Shown: positions 18,773-28,340, numbered from the stretch's first letter. The stretch is DNA of 64,000 nucleotides from an uncultured Lachnospiraceae bacterium (GCA_902786205.1 CADABQ010000001.1:49193-113192), one strand, 5' to 3'. The notes: generated by a model from the letters alone, not told the origin. Made by a program: numbers and translations.

Positions 18773-19156
18773 ATGTTAAAAATAGCTTTGTTGGGAATTG
18801 TGATTGTGTTATTGGCTTTGCCGTTTCAATTTATAAAGGCAGAGTATAGTTTGTATCTGGGTTTTGTTGGGTGCTTAATTATTTTTTATTTTGTTGTTGA
18901 AAAATTAAAGGTATTAACCGGAATGGTAACCATTGTTGAACAGTATTTTCCAATGGATAATGGGTATTTGAGTATTTTGTTAAAAATGATAGGTATTACT
19001 TATATAACAGAATTTAGCATGGATTTATGTAAGGATGCAGGATATAGTGCAGTAGCAAATCAAATTGGAATTGCAGGAAAAGTAACATTATTAGGATTGA
19101 GTATTCCGGTATTGACTTCTTTACTTGCCTGTGTGTCGGAATTTTGGACAAAATAA
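18773..19156 (+). CDS. spoIIIAD: Stage III sporulation protein AD
   Basis: A 127-residue protein with four hydrophobic helices, homologous in layout to SpoIIIAC plus an extra helical pair. The conserved IGITYITEFSMDLCKDAGY segment (about residues 78-96) is diagnostic. The ATG at 18773 is chosen over the GTG two codons earlier because GGGTGA lies at better distance. Starts 16 bases after spoIIIAC. Confidence 0.9.
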   Translation: MLKIALLGIVIVLLALPFQFIKAEYSLYLGFVGCLIIFYFVVEKLKVLTGMVTIVEQYFPMDNGYLSILLKMIGITYITEFSMDLCKDAGYSAVANQIGIAGKVTLLGLSIPVLTSLLACVSEFWTK

Positions 19157-19199
19157 ATGTTTTTATTAGGAGATTTTACATACTAGGGGGGTGGCGTAT

Positions 19200-20360
19200 A
19201 TGCATGGGAAAAAAATAATATTAATGATTAGTATTTTTGTGGTAATTTTTTTTGTTTGTAATAAAGATATTTGCATGGCTTCCCAGAGGGATAAAAAAGA
19301 AGAAAATCAGTGGATTGCAGAATTTTTGGAGGATTCAGATATGTCTGATATTCAAAAGATTCTAAACGATAATTTAGAGGAAATCCGTTTTTCTTTTTTG
19401 GATTATATTATGGAATTACTAGAAGGAAAAAGACCGTTTTCAGTGGATGACATGGCAGGTGAGGTAAAAAATGCGTTTCTTCGTGAATTAAAGGGAAATA
19501 AAAGTCTGTGGTATCAATGTCTTGTAATAGCGTTGCTTGCCTCTTTTTTTTCTAATGTCGCTACTATTTTTCAAAATAAAATGGTAGGGGAAGTGGGATA
19601 TTATATTGGATATCTTCTTTTGTTTTCTTTATTAGTAGCCGGATTTTCTAAAATTTTTGTTGTAGCCCAAAAATTATTATCTTTGTTTTTGCTTTTTATG
19701 AAGGCCTTTGTACCGGTTTACTTTATGATGGCAGCGGCATCCAACGGAAGTCTGGCAGCTATGGGTGGGTATCAGATGGCTTTGCTGGCGATTGTGACAG
19801 TTGAATGTATCATCGAAAAGATTGTATTTCCCGCGGTTCAAATATATTTTATATTGGTTTTATTAAATCATTTATCAAAAGAAGACAAGCTTAGTAAAAT
19901 GTTGGAATTGATGGAACAGGGAATAAAGTGGAGTATGAAAAGCATGCTAGGCATTATTATTGGGTTAAATGCAATCCAGGGACTGTTATTGCCGGGAATA
20001 CAGAAAGTACGTCAAAATGCATTTTTAAAAACGACGCGGGTTATTCCTGTTGTAGGAGATGCATTTTCGGGAGTTACGGAAACTGTGTTGAGTATAACGG
20101 GGCTTCTTCGTAATGCAATTGGTGTGGCAGGTGTAACCGCACTTTTTCTGTTAGGCATTGTTCCAGTATTAAAAATTGTTACTTATTCCTTGGTTTTTCG
20201 TGTAGAAGCAGCATTTTTACAACCTGTTGGTGAAAAAAATATTTGTGATTGCTTTACAGGAATGGCAAAAACGGCGGAATTTTTGTTATATATTGAACTG
20301 GTAACATTGCTCTTGTTTTGTTTAACCATATTGATCGTATCGTATTCTTTTGGAGGATAA
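19200..20360 (+). CDS. spoIIIAE: Stage III sporulation protein AE
   Basis: A 386-residue polytopic membrane protein with an N-terminal signal-like helix (residues 4-23, ending near CMAS), an exposed acidic segment, and about seven or eight further helices. Conserved stretches include MAAASNGSLAAMGGYQMALL and GVTETVLSITGLLRNAIGVAG. It is the largest membrane subunit of the SpoIIIA channel. GGGGGG lies 8 bases before the ATG at 19200. The gene follows spoIIIAD by 43 bases. Confidence 0.92.
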   Translation: MHGKKIILMISIFVVIFFVCNKDICMASQRDKKEENQWIAEFLEDSDMSDIQKILNDNLEEIRFSFLDYIMELLEGKRPFSVDDMAGEVKNAFLRELKGNKSLWYQCLVIALLASFFSNVATIFQNKMVGEVGYYIGYLLLFSLLVAGFSKIFVVAQKLLSLFLLFMKAFVPVYFMMAAASNGSLAAMGGYQMALLAIVTVECIIEKIVFPAVQIYFILVLLNHLSKEDKLSKMLELMEQGIKWSMKSMLGIIIGLNAIQGLLLPGIQKVRQNAFLKTTRVIPVVGDAFSGVTETVLSITGLLRNAIGVAGVTALFLLGIVPVLKIVTYSLVFRVEAAFLQPVGEKNICDCFTGMAKTAEFLLYIELVTLLLFCLTILIVSYSFGG

Positions 20361-20362
20361 AC

Positions 20363-20701
20363 ATGGAAGCGTTATATGAAATGATTCAAAAAATAGCATG
20401 TTTCTTATTATTTGTTAGTTTGATAGAACAAATAATGGCAGATAGCAAAATGAAGAAGTACATACATTTTTTTTCGGGAATAATATTATGCTTATTTTTT
20501 TTAAATACGGCAACTTCCTTTTTTGGAAAAAAGACAGATATTAAAATAAACTGGGATGTATATGATACAACAGAAATGGAAAAAAATTTTAAGATGTGGG
20601 AACAAAAAAGTCAACATATGAGCGATACGCTTATCGAGGAACAAAAGAAGGAAACAGAGCGTAATTTGGAAAAAAAAGCGGAAGGAATTGAAAATGAATG
20701 A
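20363..20701 (+). CDS. spoIIIAF: Stage III sporulation protein AF
   Basis: A 112-residue protein with two N-terminal membrane helices (about residues 10-26 and 34-52) followed by a charged soluble tail, as in SpoIIIAF. GGAGG sits over the spoIIIAE stop codon, so it is coupled to that gene. Its end overlaps spoIIIAG by 8 bases. Confidence 0.87.
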   Translation: MEALYEMIQKIACFLLFVSLIEQIMADSKMKKYIHFFSGIILCLFFLNTATSFFGKKTDIKINWDVYDTTEMEKNFKMWEQKSQHMSDTLIEEQKKETERNLEKKAEGIENE

Positions 20702-21290
20702 TTATATAAGAAAAATAAATTGGAAAAAGTGGATAGAAAGAGGAAAAAAGGTTGGTGTTATGCGTTTGGCATTATTGATTATAGCTGGAGTGTTACTATT
20801 ACTTTCTTCTTTCGGGGGACAGGAAAATAAAAAGGAAGAGAAAAAATCGGAAACAAAACAGTTAGAACAGTTGGAAGAGTATCAGTTAAATACCTATATT
20901 GAAAACATGGAAAGTAGGCTTACAAATGTACTATCACAGGTAGATGGAATTGGAAAGGTGCAGGTTATGATCACAGCAAAGTCTACCCAGGAAAAAGTAG
21001 TCTTAAAAGATGTTCCTTATAAAAAATCTACAGTAAAGGAACAGGATGGTTCCGGAACAACGAAGGAAAGTACGGAGATGACTGGTGAGGAGGGAACGGT
21101 GTTGGAAAAACAGCAGGACGGAAGTGAAAATCCGTATATTACAAAAGAAATTCAGCCGGAAATTGAGGGAGTTATAGTGATTGCACAGGGTGCGGAGGAA
21201 AAAAGAATACAAGCAGAAATAAATGATGCTGTTGTGGCATTATTTTCCGTGCCATCTCATAAAATAAAAGTAATGAAGATGAAAAAATAA
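20694..21290 (+). CDS. spoIIIAG: Stage III sporulation protein AG
   Basis: A 198-residue single-pass membrane protein (helix about residues 24-42) whose outer domain belongs to the ring-building (EscJ/YscJ-like) fold. In Bacillus it forms a large ring in the space between the two sporulation membranes. The conserved VDGIGKVQVMITAKST stretch (about 83-98) and VIAQGAEEKRIQAEINDAV (about 162-180) are visible. Translation likely couples to spoIIIAF through the 8-base overlap. Confidence 0.9.
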   Translation: MNDYIRKINWKKWIERGKKVGVMRLALLIIAGVLLLLSSFGGQENKKEEKKSETKQLEQLEEYQLNTYIENMESRLTNVLSQVDGIGKVQVMITAKSTQEKVVLKDVPYKKSTVKEQDGSGTTKESTEMTGEEGTVLEKQQDGSENPYITKEIQPEIEGVIVIAQGAEEKRIQAEINDAVVALFSVPSHKIKVMKMKK

Positions 21291-21319
21291 GTATCGTAGG
21301 ATACAGGATGGAGGTTTAT

Positions 21320-21949
21320 ATGAAACATATATGGAAACGTAACCAGATTATTATTACAGCATTGGTTCTTATGATTGGAGTGGCGGGATATTTAAACTTT
21401 ACAGATCGTTCTGTAAAAGAGACACTGAATTGGCAGAAAGACCAAAAGGAAAAGGTGGATACCGCTACGAATGCATCAGTAGAGGAAAAAACAGAAGGGG
21501 AACTTTCGGAGCAGGAATTGGCAGAGGTGGATACTACAAGTGAGGAGGAAAACGAAAATGAAAAAGTTGGAGAGGCAGTGCTTACCAATGCCAAGAGTAA
21601 AGATATTTTTTATTCTATAAAATTGGAACGAGAGCAGACAAGAGCAGAAAATAAAGAAATGTTGAATGAAGTTATTAATAATGCGAATGCTACAGAAGAC
21701 CAGAAAAATGATGCAATCAATTCTATTATGGAAATTGCAACATATGCAGAAAAAGAAAATGCTGCGGAAACAGTTTTGTGTGCGAAAGGATTTGAAGGGG
21801 CAGTAGTAAGCATGAAAAACGATAATGTGGATGTGGTAATCAATAAAAAGGAGCTTACAGAACAAGAAATCACACAAATAGAAGATATTGTTACTAGAAA
21901 AACAGGTGTATCCATGGATAAAATTGTTATTTCCACAGCAAATAAGTAA
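21320..21949 (+). CDS. spoIIIAH: Stage III sporulation protein AH
   Basis: A 209-residue single-pass protein (helix about residues 8-25). Its outer domain binds SpoIIQ, or a substitute in clostridia, across the intermembrane space. An acidic Glu-rich linker at 33-78 leads to a YscJ-like domain (about 90-209). GGAGG lies 5 bases before the ATG at 21320. It is the last gene of the spoIIIA operon. No hairpin terminator is seen after it, so some read-through into asp23-nusB is possible. Confidence 0.9.
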   Translation: MKHIWKRNQIIITALVLMIGVAGYLNFTDRSVKETLNWQKDQKEKVDTATNASVEEKTEGELSEQELAEVDTTSEEENENEKVGEAVLTNAKSKDIFYSIKLEREQTRAENKEMLNEVINNANATEDQKNDAINSIMEIATYAEKENAAETVLCAKGFEGAVVSMKNDNVDVVINKKELTEQEITQIEDIVTRKTGVSMDKIVISTANK

Positions 21950-21966
21950 AAGAATCCTAAAAAAAA

Positions 21967-21994
21967 TTGCAAAAAAAATTAAGTTTGATATAAT
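21967..21994 (+). promoter_or_regulatory. Promoter before the asp23-like gene
   Basis: TTGCAA (21967-21972), 16 bases, TATAAT (21989-21994). It gives the asp23-nusB genes a vegetative start separate from the sporulation operon. Confidence 0.6.
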
Positions 21995-22136
21995 AGATAT
22001 ATATTATGTGTATATCTGTTAAAAAATGCAGAAAAGAGGATAGTAGTCATACGAAGGTTAGTCTGTTCGAACAGGTATTTTGGGAAAAACAAAGAAGACA
22101 GCAATGTCAGTAGATAGGAAAATAGGAGGTAGTAAA

Positions 22137-22514
22137 GTGGCGAAAGAGATGGAAAAGGCAGGAGCCTATAATGTATTAGAAGAAGGAACAGTTGGAGAAG
22201 TACAGATTGCGGATGAAGTTGTGGCAATCATTGCAGGTTTAGCAGCTACAGAAGTAGAAGGTGTTGCATCTATGGCCGGAAATATTACCAATGAATTGGT
22301 AGGAAAGCTTGGTATGAAAAATCTTGCAAAAGGAGTAAAGGTAGAAATTAATCCAGAGGATGTAGTAGTTGATATGGCATTGAACATGGAATATGGATAT
22401 AATATACCAAAAACATCGGAAACCGTGCAGGATCGAGTAAAGAATGCCATTGAAAATATGACTGGTTTACATGTTGCTGAAGTGAATATTAGAATTGCAG
22501 GGGTTGCAATCTAA
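22137..22514 (+). CDS. Asp23/Gls24-family envelope stress protein (YqhY-like)
   Basis: A 125-residue Asp23/Gls24-family protein, with the core IADEVVAIIAGLAATEVEGVA (split about residues 24-44) and a C-terminal VQDRVKNAIENMTGLHVAEVNI motif. In Bacillus the homologue YqhY lies beside nusB and accBC and influences fatty-acid synthesis. The start is a GTG at 22137 with AATAGGAGG 7 bases upstream. In-frame codons back to 22080 exist but lack a binding site. nusB follows by 60 bases. Confidence 0.85.
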   Translation: MAKEMEKAGAYNVLEEGTVGEVQIADEVVAIIAGLAATEVEGVASMAGNITNELVGKLGMKNLAKGVKVEINPEDVVVDMALNMEYGYNIPKTSETVQDRVKNAIENMTGLHVAEVNIRIAGVAI

Positions 22515-22574
22515 CACAAATGGGAAGACTAAGAGGAGTGTGTAGACAAAGGAAAAGATAGGAGTAAATTTAGA

Positions 22575-22982
22575 ATGACACGTAGAGAATGTAGAGAACA
22601 CTTGATGATATTGCTTTATCAGGGAGAGTTTTATAAACCTGAGGAATTAGAAGAACAGGTTTCAAATTATTTAGAAAATGTTGAGAATCCTAGAAAAAAA
22701 GATATTGCATATATAAGGGAAAAATATGAGCGCGTGTTGGAGTGTATAGAACAGATCGATTCCATTATTGAAAATGTCTCAGACGGTTGGAAAATCAAAA
22801 GAATGGCAAAAGTTGATCTTGCAATTATGCGTCTTGCTGTTTATGAGATAAAGTATGATGAGGACATACCTGTGAGTGTTGCAATTAACGAGGCAGTAGA
22901 AATTGCAAAAAAATATGGGCAGGATGAGTCACCATCTTTTGTCAATGGAGTATTAGCAAAGGTTGCAGATTCGCTAGAATAG
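22575..22982 (+). CDS. nusB: Transcription antitermination factor NusB
   Basis: NusB with NusE (S10) binds boxA RNA and allows rRNA transcription to resist termination. The 135-residue all-helical protein starts with TRRECREHLMILLYQ, and has the family segments DSIIENVSDGWKIKRMAKVD and VAINEAVEIAKKYG ... FVNGVLAKV. The length is typical. ATAGGAG precedes the ATG. It sits between asp23 and xseA, the normal Firmicutes context. Confidence 0.93.
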   Translation: MTRRECREHLMILLYQGEFYKPEELEEQVSNYLENVENPRKKDIAYIREKYERVLECIEQIDSIIENVSDGWKIKRMAKVDLAIMRLAVYEIKYDEDIPVSVAINEAVEIAKKYGQDESPSFVNGVLAKVADSLE

Positions 22983-23011
22983 TATAGATGTATTTGTATA
23001 GTTTGCCGGGA

Positions 23012-23096
23012 GCCGTAACTATTTGAGCACTGGCTTGCATTGTTACGGCATGATAGAAAAAGGTTGAAGATACTTCAACCTTTTTCTATCATAGAG
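23012..23096 (+). terminator. Double hairpin after nusB, second one a terminator
   Basis: Two hairpins follow each other. The first pairs GCCGTAAC (23012-23019) with GTTACGGC (23042-23049) around a 22-base loop. The second is a perfect 19-bp stem (23051-23069 with 23073-23091) with a 3-base loop and T-rich 3' arm, a strong terminator for nusB. Confidence 0.75.
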
Positions 23097-23224
23097 GGAA
23101 ATTAGTGATACGTTTTGGTTAGATTTGTATATTTAAAATGAAAAATCATGTTTGACTGCATTGAAAAAGATATACTGTGCAAAAACATGCTATCATCCTG
23201 TGTTTGGGATAAGGAGTCAGAATT

Positions 23225-24436
23225 ATGAGAGAAAAAGCATATTGGGTTTCGGAAATCAATCGTTATATTAAGCATATTTTTGATTCGGATTTTGCCCTTG
23301 GTAGAATTTATATAAAAGGCGAAGTTTCAAATTGTAAATACCATTCCTCTGGGCATATTTATTTTACTTTGAAGGACAATCAGAGTCAGTTATCCTGCAT
23401 TATGTTTGCCTCCAATCGAAGCGGGCTTGCATTTGAATTGCAAGAGGGGCAATCTATTGTAGTGTTTGGCAATATAACAACATATGAAAAAGAAGGAAAA
23501 TATCAGCTTTATGCCAAAGAAATTAAGTTAGATGGAGCAGGTGTTTTGTTTGAAAAGTATATGCAGTTAAAGAAAGATTTAGAGGAAGAAGGCTTATTTG
23601 CGTCTGAATATAAGCAGCCAATACCTACATTCTCTAAGAAGATAGGAATTGTTACAGCAATTACAGGTGCTGCTATTCACGATATACAAAGCATTGCAAC
23701 CCGTAGAAATCCGTATATCCAATTATATTTGTATCCGGCACAGGTGCAGGGACAAGGAGCCGCTGAGACAATTGTACGTGGCATTCAAGTCTTGGATCAA
23801 ATGGATATGGATGTAATTATTGTTGGGCGAGGCGGAGGTTCTATTGAAGATCTATGGGCATTTAATGAAGAAATGGTAGCGAGGGCAATTTTTGAGTGTT
23901 GTACACCGATTATTTCCGCAGTGGGACATGAAACAGATGTTACCATTGCAGATTTCGTAGCAGATTTAAGAGCTCCTACGCCGTCGGCTGCAGCAGAGTT
24001 AGCTGTGGCGGACATACGAGAAGTGATGTTACAGTTAAAGGAATACGAAAAAGCTTTGTTGGAAAAAATGACAGGAAAAATACAAAATTATCGAAATCGT
24101 TTGGAAAATCGTAAATTGCGTCTGGAACATGCAAATCCTATTACGCAGTTACAGCAAAAGCGACAGTATTTATTGGGGCTGGAAGAAAAGCTGGAAAATA
24201 GTATGAATAATAAATTAAAACAGGAAAAATATAGACTGGCAATTTTTTCAGAACGTTTGGAGGGATTATCTCCTCTGCGAAAACTGCAACAAGGGTATGC
24301 ATATTTGACGGATGCGAAGCAGAATGCAATAAAATCGATAAAAAATGTAAAAGAAAAAGAAACTATTATTGTATCTGTAATAGATGGTGATATTATTGCA
24401 AATGTAGAAAATACGATAGATAGAACGAGAAAATAG
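23225..24436 (+). CDS. xseA: Exodeoxyribonuclease VII large subunit
   Basis: XseA with XseB degrades single-stranded DNA from both ends. The 403 residues contain an N-terminal OB fold (about 5-100), the catalytic domain with GIVTAITGAAIHDI and GRGGGSIEDLWAFNEE (about 140-215), SAVGHETDVTIADFVAD, and a long C-terminal coiled coil. The order xseA-xseB-ispA-dxs-tlyA-nadK-argR-recN is the conserved clostridial and bacillar arrangement, here interrupted after argR by yebC and a surface-protein gene. Confidence 0.94.
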   Translation: MREKAYWVSEINRYIKHIFDSDFALGRIYIKGEVSNCKYHSSGHIYFTLKDNQSQLSCIMFASNRSGLAFELQEGQSIVVFGNITTYEKEGKYQLYAKEIKLDGAGVLFEKYMQLKKDLEEEGLFASEYKQPIPTFSKKIGIVTAITGAAIHDIQSIATRRNPYIQLYLYPAQVQGQGAAETIVRGIQVLDQMDMDVIIVGRGGGSIEDLWAFNEEMVARAIFECCTPIISAVGHETDVTIADFVADLRAPTPSAAAELAVADIREVMLQLKEYEKALLEKMTGKIQNYRNRLENRKLRLEHANPITQLQQKRQYLLGLEEKLENSMNNKLKQEKYRLAIFSERLEGLSPLRKLQQGYAYLTDAKQNAIKSIKNVKEKETIIVSVIDGDIIANVENTIDRTRK

Positions 24437-24451
24437 AATGGAGGTAAAAAA

Positions 24452-24643
24452 ATGGCTGGAAAAAGCAAAACATTAGAGGATTCCTTTGCTGCATTGGAAC
24501 AAATTCTTGAAAAATTAGAGACAGAAGAAGTATCATTGGAAGATTCTTTTAAATTATATCAGGATGGTATGAAGTTAATAAAAAAATGTAATCAATCTAT
24601 TGATAAAGTAGAAAAAGAATTAGTTGTTATTTCGGAGGAATAG
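24452..24643 (+). CDS. xseB: Exodeoxyribonuclease VII small subunit
   Basis: A 63-residue helical hairpin protein with the family core LEDSFAALEQILEKLE at residues 8-23 and LEDSFKLYQDGMKL at 29-42. It forms the regulatory or structural stalk on XseA. GGAGG precedes the ATG. Its last codons contain the ribosome binding site for ispA. Confidence 0.93.
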   Translation: MAGKSKTLEDSFAALEQILEKLETEEVSLEDSFKLYQDGMKLIKKCNQSIDKVEKELVVISEE

Positions 24644-24647
24644 TACA

Positions 24648-25541
24648 TTGAAAGCATTTCAGGAAGAGTTAAAGAGTCGTGTTGATTATATAGAGCAAGT
24701 TATAAAGGAGTATTTGCCAAAAGAAGAAGGATTTCAAGAGACTGTGATAAAGGCTATGAATTATAGTGTTTTGGCAGGTGGAAAACGTTTACGCCCAATG
24801 CTGATATTAGAAAGTTTTCGTTTGTTTGGTGGTACAGATACAAAGTTGATTGAGCCATTTATGGCTGCCATGGAGATGATTCATACGTATTCCTTGGTTC
24901 ATGATGATTTGCCTGCCATGGATGATGATGCATATCGGCGCGGGAGAAAAACAACACATATTGTATATGGGGAAGCTATGGGAATTTTAGCAGGAGATGC
25001 GCTTTTGAATTATGGATTTGAAGTGGCAACCAATGCATTTTCGCAGGCTGTAGATTTGCAACGGGCAACCAGAGCATATACAATTTTGGTGAAAAAACCG
25101 GGAATATATGGTATGCTGGGTGGACAGGCTGTTGATGTGGAAAACTGTGATCGACCAATGAAACAGGAGAAATTGGATTTTATATATGATTTAAAGACAG
25201 GAGCATTGATTGAGGCTTCTATGATGATTGGAGCAATTATGGCAGACGCATCAGATGCAGAAGTAAAAGAGATTCAACTGGCGGCGAAAAAAATAGGTCT
25301 TGCATTCCAAATACAGGATGATATTTTAGATGTGGTCGGAGAGGAAGACAAAATAGGGAAACCAGTAAAGAGTGATGAAAAAAATCATAAGACAACATAT
25401 GTTACGCTTTTGGGGATTGAAAAGGCAAAAGCATCCGTAGAACAATTATCAATGGAGGCAATTCAGATATTGAATGGTTTTACATACAAAAATGTATATT
25501 TAGAACAACTGGTAAACTATTTAATATATAGGGAAAAATAA
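24648..25541 (+). CDS. ispA: Polyprenyl (farnesyl) diphosphate synthase
   Basis: A 297-residue trans-prenyltransferase that adds isopentenyl diphosphate to dimethylallyl and geranyl diphosphate. Both Asp-rich motifs are present: DDLPAMDDD (about residues 86-94) and DDILD (about 225-229). The GGKRLRP substrate motif lies near 44. The start is a TTG at 24648, with GGAGG located in the last codons of xseB. dxs, the entry enzyme of the same isoprenoid pathway, follows at once. Product chain length cannot be read with certainty, but the length and context fit farnesyl diphosphate synthase. Confidence 0.92.
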   Translation: MKAFQEELKSRVDYIEQVIKEYLPKEEGFQETVIKAMNYSVLAGGKRLRPMLILESFRLFGGTDTKLIEPFMAAMEMIHTYSLVHDDLPAMDDDAYRRGRKTTHIVYGEAMGILAGDALLNYGFEVATNAFSQAVDLQRATRAYTILVKKPGIYGMLGGQAVDVENCDRPMKQEKLDFIYDLKTGALIEASMMIGAIMADASDAEVKEIQLAAKKIGLAFQIQDDILDVVGEEDKIGKPVKSDEKNHKTTYVTLLGIEKAKASVEQLSMEAIQILNGFTYKNVYLEQLVNYLIYREK

Positions 25542-25575
25542 AAATGGAATGTACAATAAGAATGGAGGCGTTAGT

Positions 25576-27450
25576 ATGCCTGGAATATTAGATCGTATAA
25601 ATGAAGCAAATGACATAAAAAAAATTTCAAAAGAGGACTATGCAAAGCTGGCACAGGAAATAAGAGAATTTTTGTTAGAAAAAGTCAGTCAAAATGGTGG
25701 ACATTTGGCATCCAATTTAGGAGTTGTGGAGCTTACCATGGCATTGCACCTTTTTTTGGATTTTCCTGAAGATCAATTAGTATGGGATGTAGGACATCAG
25801 GCATATGTGCATAAAATTTTAACAGGCAGAAAAGACCAATTTGATACATTGAGACAATTAGATGGAATGAGCGGTTTCCCTAAATGTAAAGAGAGTACCG
25901 CAGATGCCTTTAATACAGGGCATAGTTCCACTTCTATTTCTGCTGCTTTGGGTATGGCAAGAGCACGTGATTTGTTAAAAAAACATAATAAAGTGGTTGC
26001 TGTAATTGGTGATGGTGCTTTATCTGGTGGAATGGCATTTGAGGCATTAAATAATGCAGCTAGACTCAAAACGAATATGATTGTTATTTTAAATGATAAT
26101 AATATGTCTATTTCCGAAAATGTAGGAGGAATGGCAACATATTTAGGAAAGTTGCGTACGGATGTAAGATATACAAAGTTTAAAACAGGTGTGGAAAGAA
26201 CACTTCTAAAAATGCCTCAGGTAGGGGAACGAATTATGGAGACGATGCGGCGATCGAAAGAATCCATAAAACGTTTTGTGGTTCCCGGAATGTTATTTGA
26301 AGATATGGGGATTACGTATCTTGGTCCGATTGATGGACACAATATACAAGGCATATATACGATGTTGGAACGCGCACAATATGTAAAAGGTACTGTCATC
26401 GTACATGTTATTACAAAGAAAGGAAAGGGATATCGGTTTGCGGAACGTTACCCATCACATTTTCATGGTGTAAATTCTTTTGATGTCAATACCGGAAAGA
26501 GTAAAAGTAAAAAAACGGCACCTACGTATACGGATATATTTAGCAAAAAGCTGGTAGAGTTGGCAATGAAAGATAAACGTATTACTGCGATTACTGCTGC
26601 GATGCCAAGCGGTACAGGATTACAGGCATTTAAGGAAAAGTTTCCAAGAAGATTTACAGATGTAGGTATAGCAGAAGAACATGCAGTTACGTATGCAGCT
26701 GGAATGGCAAAGGCGGGAATGATACCGGTGGTTGCAATTTACTCTACCTTTATGCAACGGGCTTATGATCAGGTTTTGCATGATGTTTGTCTTGGAAAAT
26801 TCCCAGTTGTTTTTATTTTAGACCGGGCAGGGATTGTTGGAAATGATGGAGAGACACATCAGGGGATCTTTGATTTGTCCTTTCTTGGAAGTATTCCCAA
26901 TTTGACAATCTTGGCACCGAAAAATGCGATAGAATTAGAAAAAATGTTAGAGTATGCTGTTTCCTTTGGTGGACCAATCGCGATACGTTTTCCAAGAGGA
27001 ACTGCATGTTTGGAAATGACAGATACACAGGAGCCGATGGTGTATGGAAAAAGTGAGTTGTTGCACAAAGGTAGTCGAGTAGTGCTTCTTGCTGTAGGTA
27101 GTATGGTGAAACATGCCGAAAAAGTACGGGAATTGTTGTTACAAGATGGCATAGATGCTACTGTTGTGAATGTAAGATTTATAAAGCCGATTGATGAGGT
27201 GATGCTTGAAAGATTAGCAGAAGATCATACACTGTTTGTTACAATGGAAGAAAATGTGGAGTCGGGCGGATATGGACAACATGTGGCAAGTTTTATTTGT
27301 GATCATGCATTGCCGGTAAAACATCTCAATATATCTATTAAAGATTGTTTTGTGGAGCATGGAAAAGTATATGAATTATACCAACGCCTTGGATTGGATC
27401 CTCAAAGTATATATGAGGAGATACAAAAAAAGCTGAAAAATGAGTATTGA
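25576..27450 (+). CDS. dxs: 1-Deoxy-D-xylulose-5-phosphate synthase
   Basis: Dxs joins pyruvate and glyceraldehyde 3-phosphate with thiamine diphosphate, the first step of the non-mevalonate isoprenoid pathway. The 624 residues show the thiamine-binding GDGALSGGMAFEALNNA with NDNNMSIS (about 147-183), the transketolase core GIAEEHAVTYAAGMAK and DRAGIVGNDGETHQG, and the C-terminal domain. GGAGG lies 7 bases before the ATG at 25576. It shares an operon with ispA upstream. Confidence 0.96.
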   Translation: MPGILDRINEANDIKKISKEDYAKLAQEIREFLLEKVSQNGGHLASNLGVVELTMALHLFLDFPEDQLVWDVGHQAYVHKILTGRKDQFDTLRQLDGMSGFPKCKESTADAFNTGHSSTSISAALGMARARDLLKKHNKVVAVIGDGALSGGMAFEALNNAARLKTNMIVILNDNNMSISENVGGMATYLGKLRTDVRYTKFKTGVERTLLKMPQVGERIMETMRRSKESIKRFVVPGMLFEDMGITYLGPIDGHNIQGIYTMLERAQYVKGTVIVHVITKKGKGYRFAERYPSHFHGVNSFDVNTGKSKSKKTAPTYTDIFSKKLVELAMKDKRITAITAAMPSGTGLQAFKEKFPRRFTDVGIAEEHAVTYAAGMAKAGMIPVVAIYSTFMQRAYDQVLHDVCLGKFPVVFILDRAGIVGNDGETHQGIFDLSFLGSIPNLTILAPKNAIELEKMLEYAVSFGGPIAIRFPRGTACLEMTDTQEPMVYGKSELLHKGSRVVLLAVGSMVKHAEKVRELLLQDGIDATVVNVRFIKPIDEVMLERLAEDHTLFVTMEENVESGGYGQHVASFICDHALPVKHLNISIKDCFVEHGKVYELYQRLGLDPQSIYEEIQKKLKNEY

Positions 27451-27518
27451 TAAATAGGGTTAGAAATTGTTTTGACAATTGACAGACCGTTGTATCATCA
27501 TTAGAAATGGAGAAAACG

Positions 27519-28340
27519 ATGAAAGAACCAAAAGAACGATTAGACGTATTACTTGTAAAACGTGGATTAGCAGAGTCAAGAGAAAAAGCAAAGGCTATTA
27601 TCATGTCTGGAAATGTATTCGTAAATGAACAAAGAGAAGATAAAGCTGGAACGATGTTTCCAGAAAAAGTATCTATTGTTGTGAAAGGTCATTCTATGAA
27701 ATACGTAAGCCGTGGTGGATATAAATTGGAAAAGGCAATTGAAGAGTACGGTGTATCTGTGAAAGACAAAGTCTGTATGGATGTAGGTTCCTCTACAGGT
27801 GGGTTTACAGACTGCATGTTACAAAATGGTGCTAAAAAGGTATATGCTGTAGACGTGGGAACCAATCAGCTTGCATGGAAGTTAAGACAGGACGAACGTG
27901 TTGTTTCTATGGAAAAAACAAATATACGTTACCTTGAACCGGAACAGATTGCAGATCGAATTGCATTCGCCTCTATTGATGTGGCATTTATCTCATTAAC
28001 GAAAGTTTTAGTTCCAGTTCGTGAATTGTTAGAGGACGAGGGAGAAGTTGTCTGCCTTATTAAACCGCAGTTTGAAGCAGGACGTGAAAAAGTTGGAAAA
28101 AAAGGTGTAGTTAGAGACAAAAGTGTACATTTGGAAGTAATTGAGATGGTTACAGAATTTGCAAGAAATATTGGCTTTTTGCCATTACAATTAGATTATT
28201 CTCCAATCAAAGGTCCAGAAGGAAATATCGAATATCTTCTCTATATTCGTAAAACAGGAAGTGAACCTGTTACAGAGGAAGATCCAATTACGTTGGAATT
28301 TATGAAGGAAGTTGTGGAAAAGTCACATCAGACATTGTAA
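27519..28340 (+). CDS. tlyA: TlyA-family rRNA 2'-O-methyltransferase
   Basis: A 273-residue protein joining an N-terminal S4 RNA-binding domain (LDVLLVKRGLAESREKAKAIIM, in parts between residues 7 and 30) to an FtsJ-like SAM methyltransferase domain (VCMDVGSSTGGFTD near 83). Mycobacterial TlyA methylates 16S and 23S rRNA and confers capreomycin sensitivity; homologues were once called haemolysins. The ATG at 27519 is used because GGAG lies 6 bases before it; an in-frame ATG at 27507 overlaps that site. It stands in the usual place between dxs and nadK. Confidence 0.9.
   Translation: MKEPKERLDVLLVKRGLAESREKAKAIIMSGNVFVNEQREDKAGTMFPEKVSIVVKGHSMKYVSRGGYKLEKAIEEYGVSVKDKVCMDVGSSTGGFTDCMLQNGAKKVYAVDVGTNQLAWKLRQDERVVSMEKTNIRYLEPEQIADRIAFASIDVAFISLTKVLVPVRELLEDEGEVVCLIKPQFEAGREKVGKKGVVRDKSVHLEVIEMVTEFARNIGFLPLQLDYSPIKGPEGNIEYLLYIRKTGSEPVTEEDPITLEFMKEVVEKSHQTL

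Noticed and set aside
21476..21972. Two long minus-strand ORFs opposite spoIIIAH
   Set aside because: Shadows of the Glu/Lys-rich spoIIIAH coding sequence.
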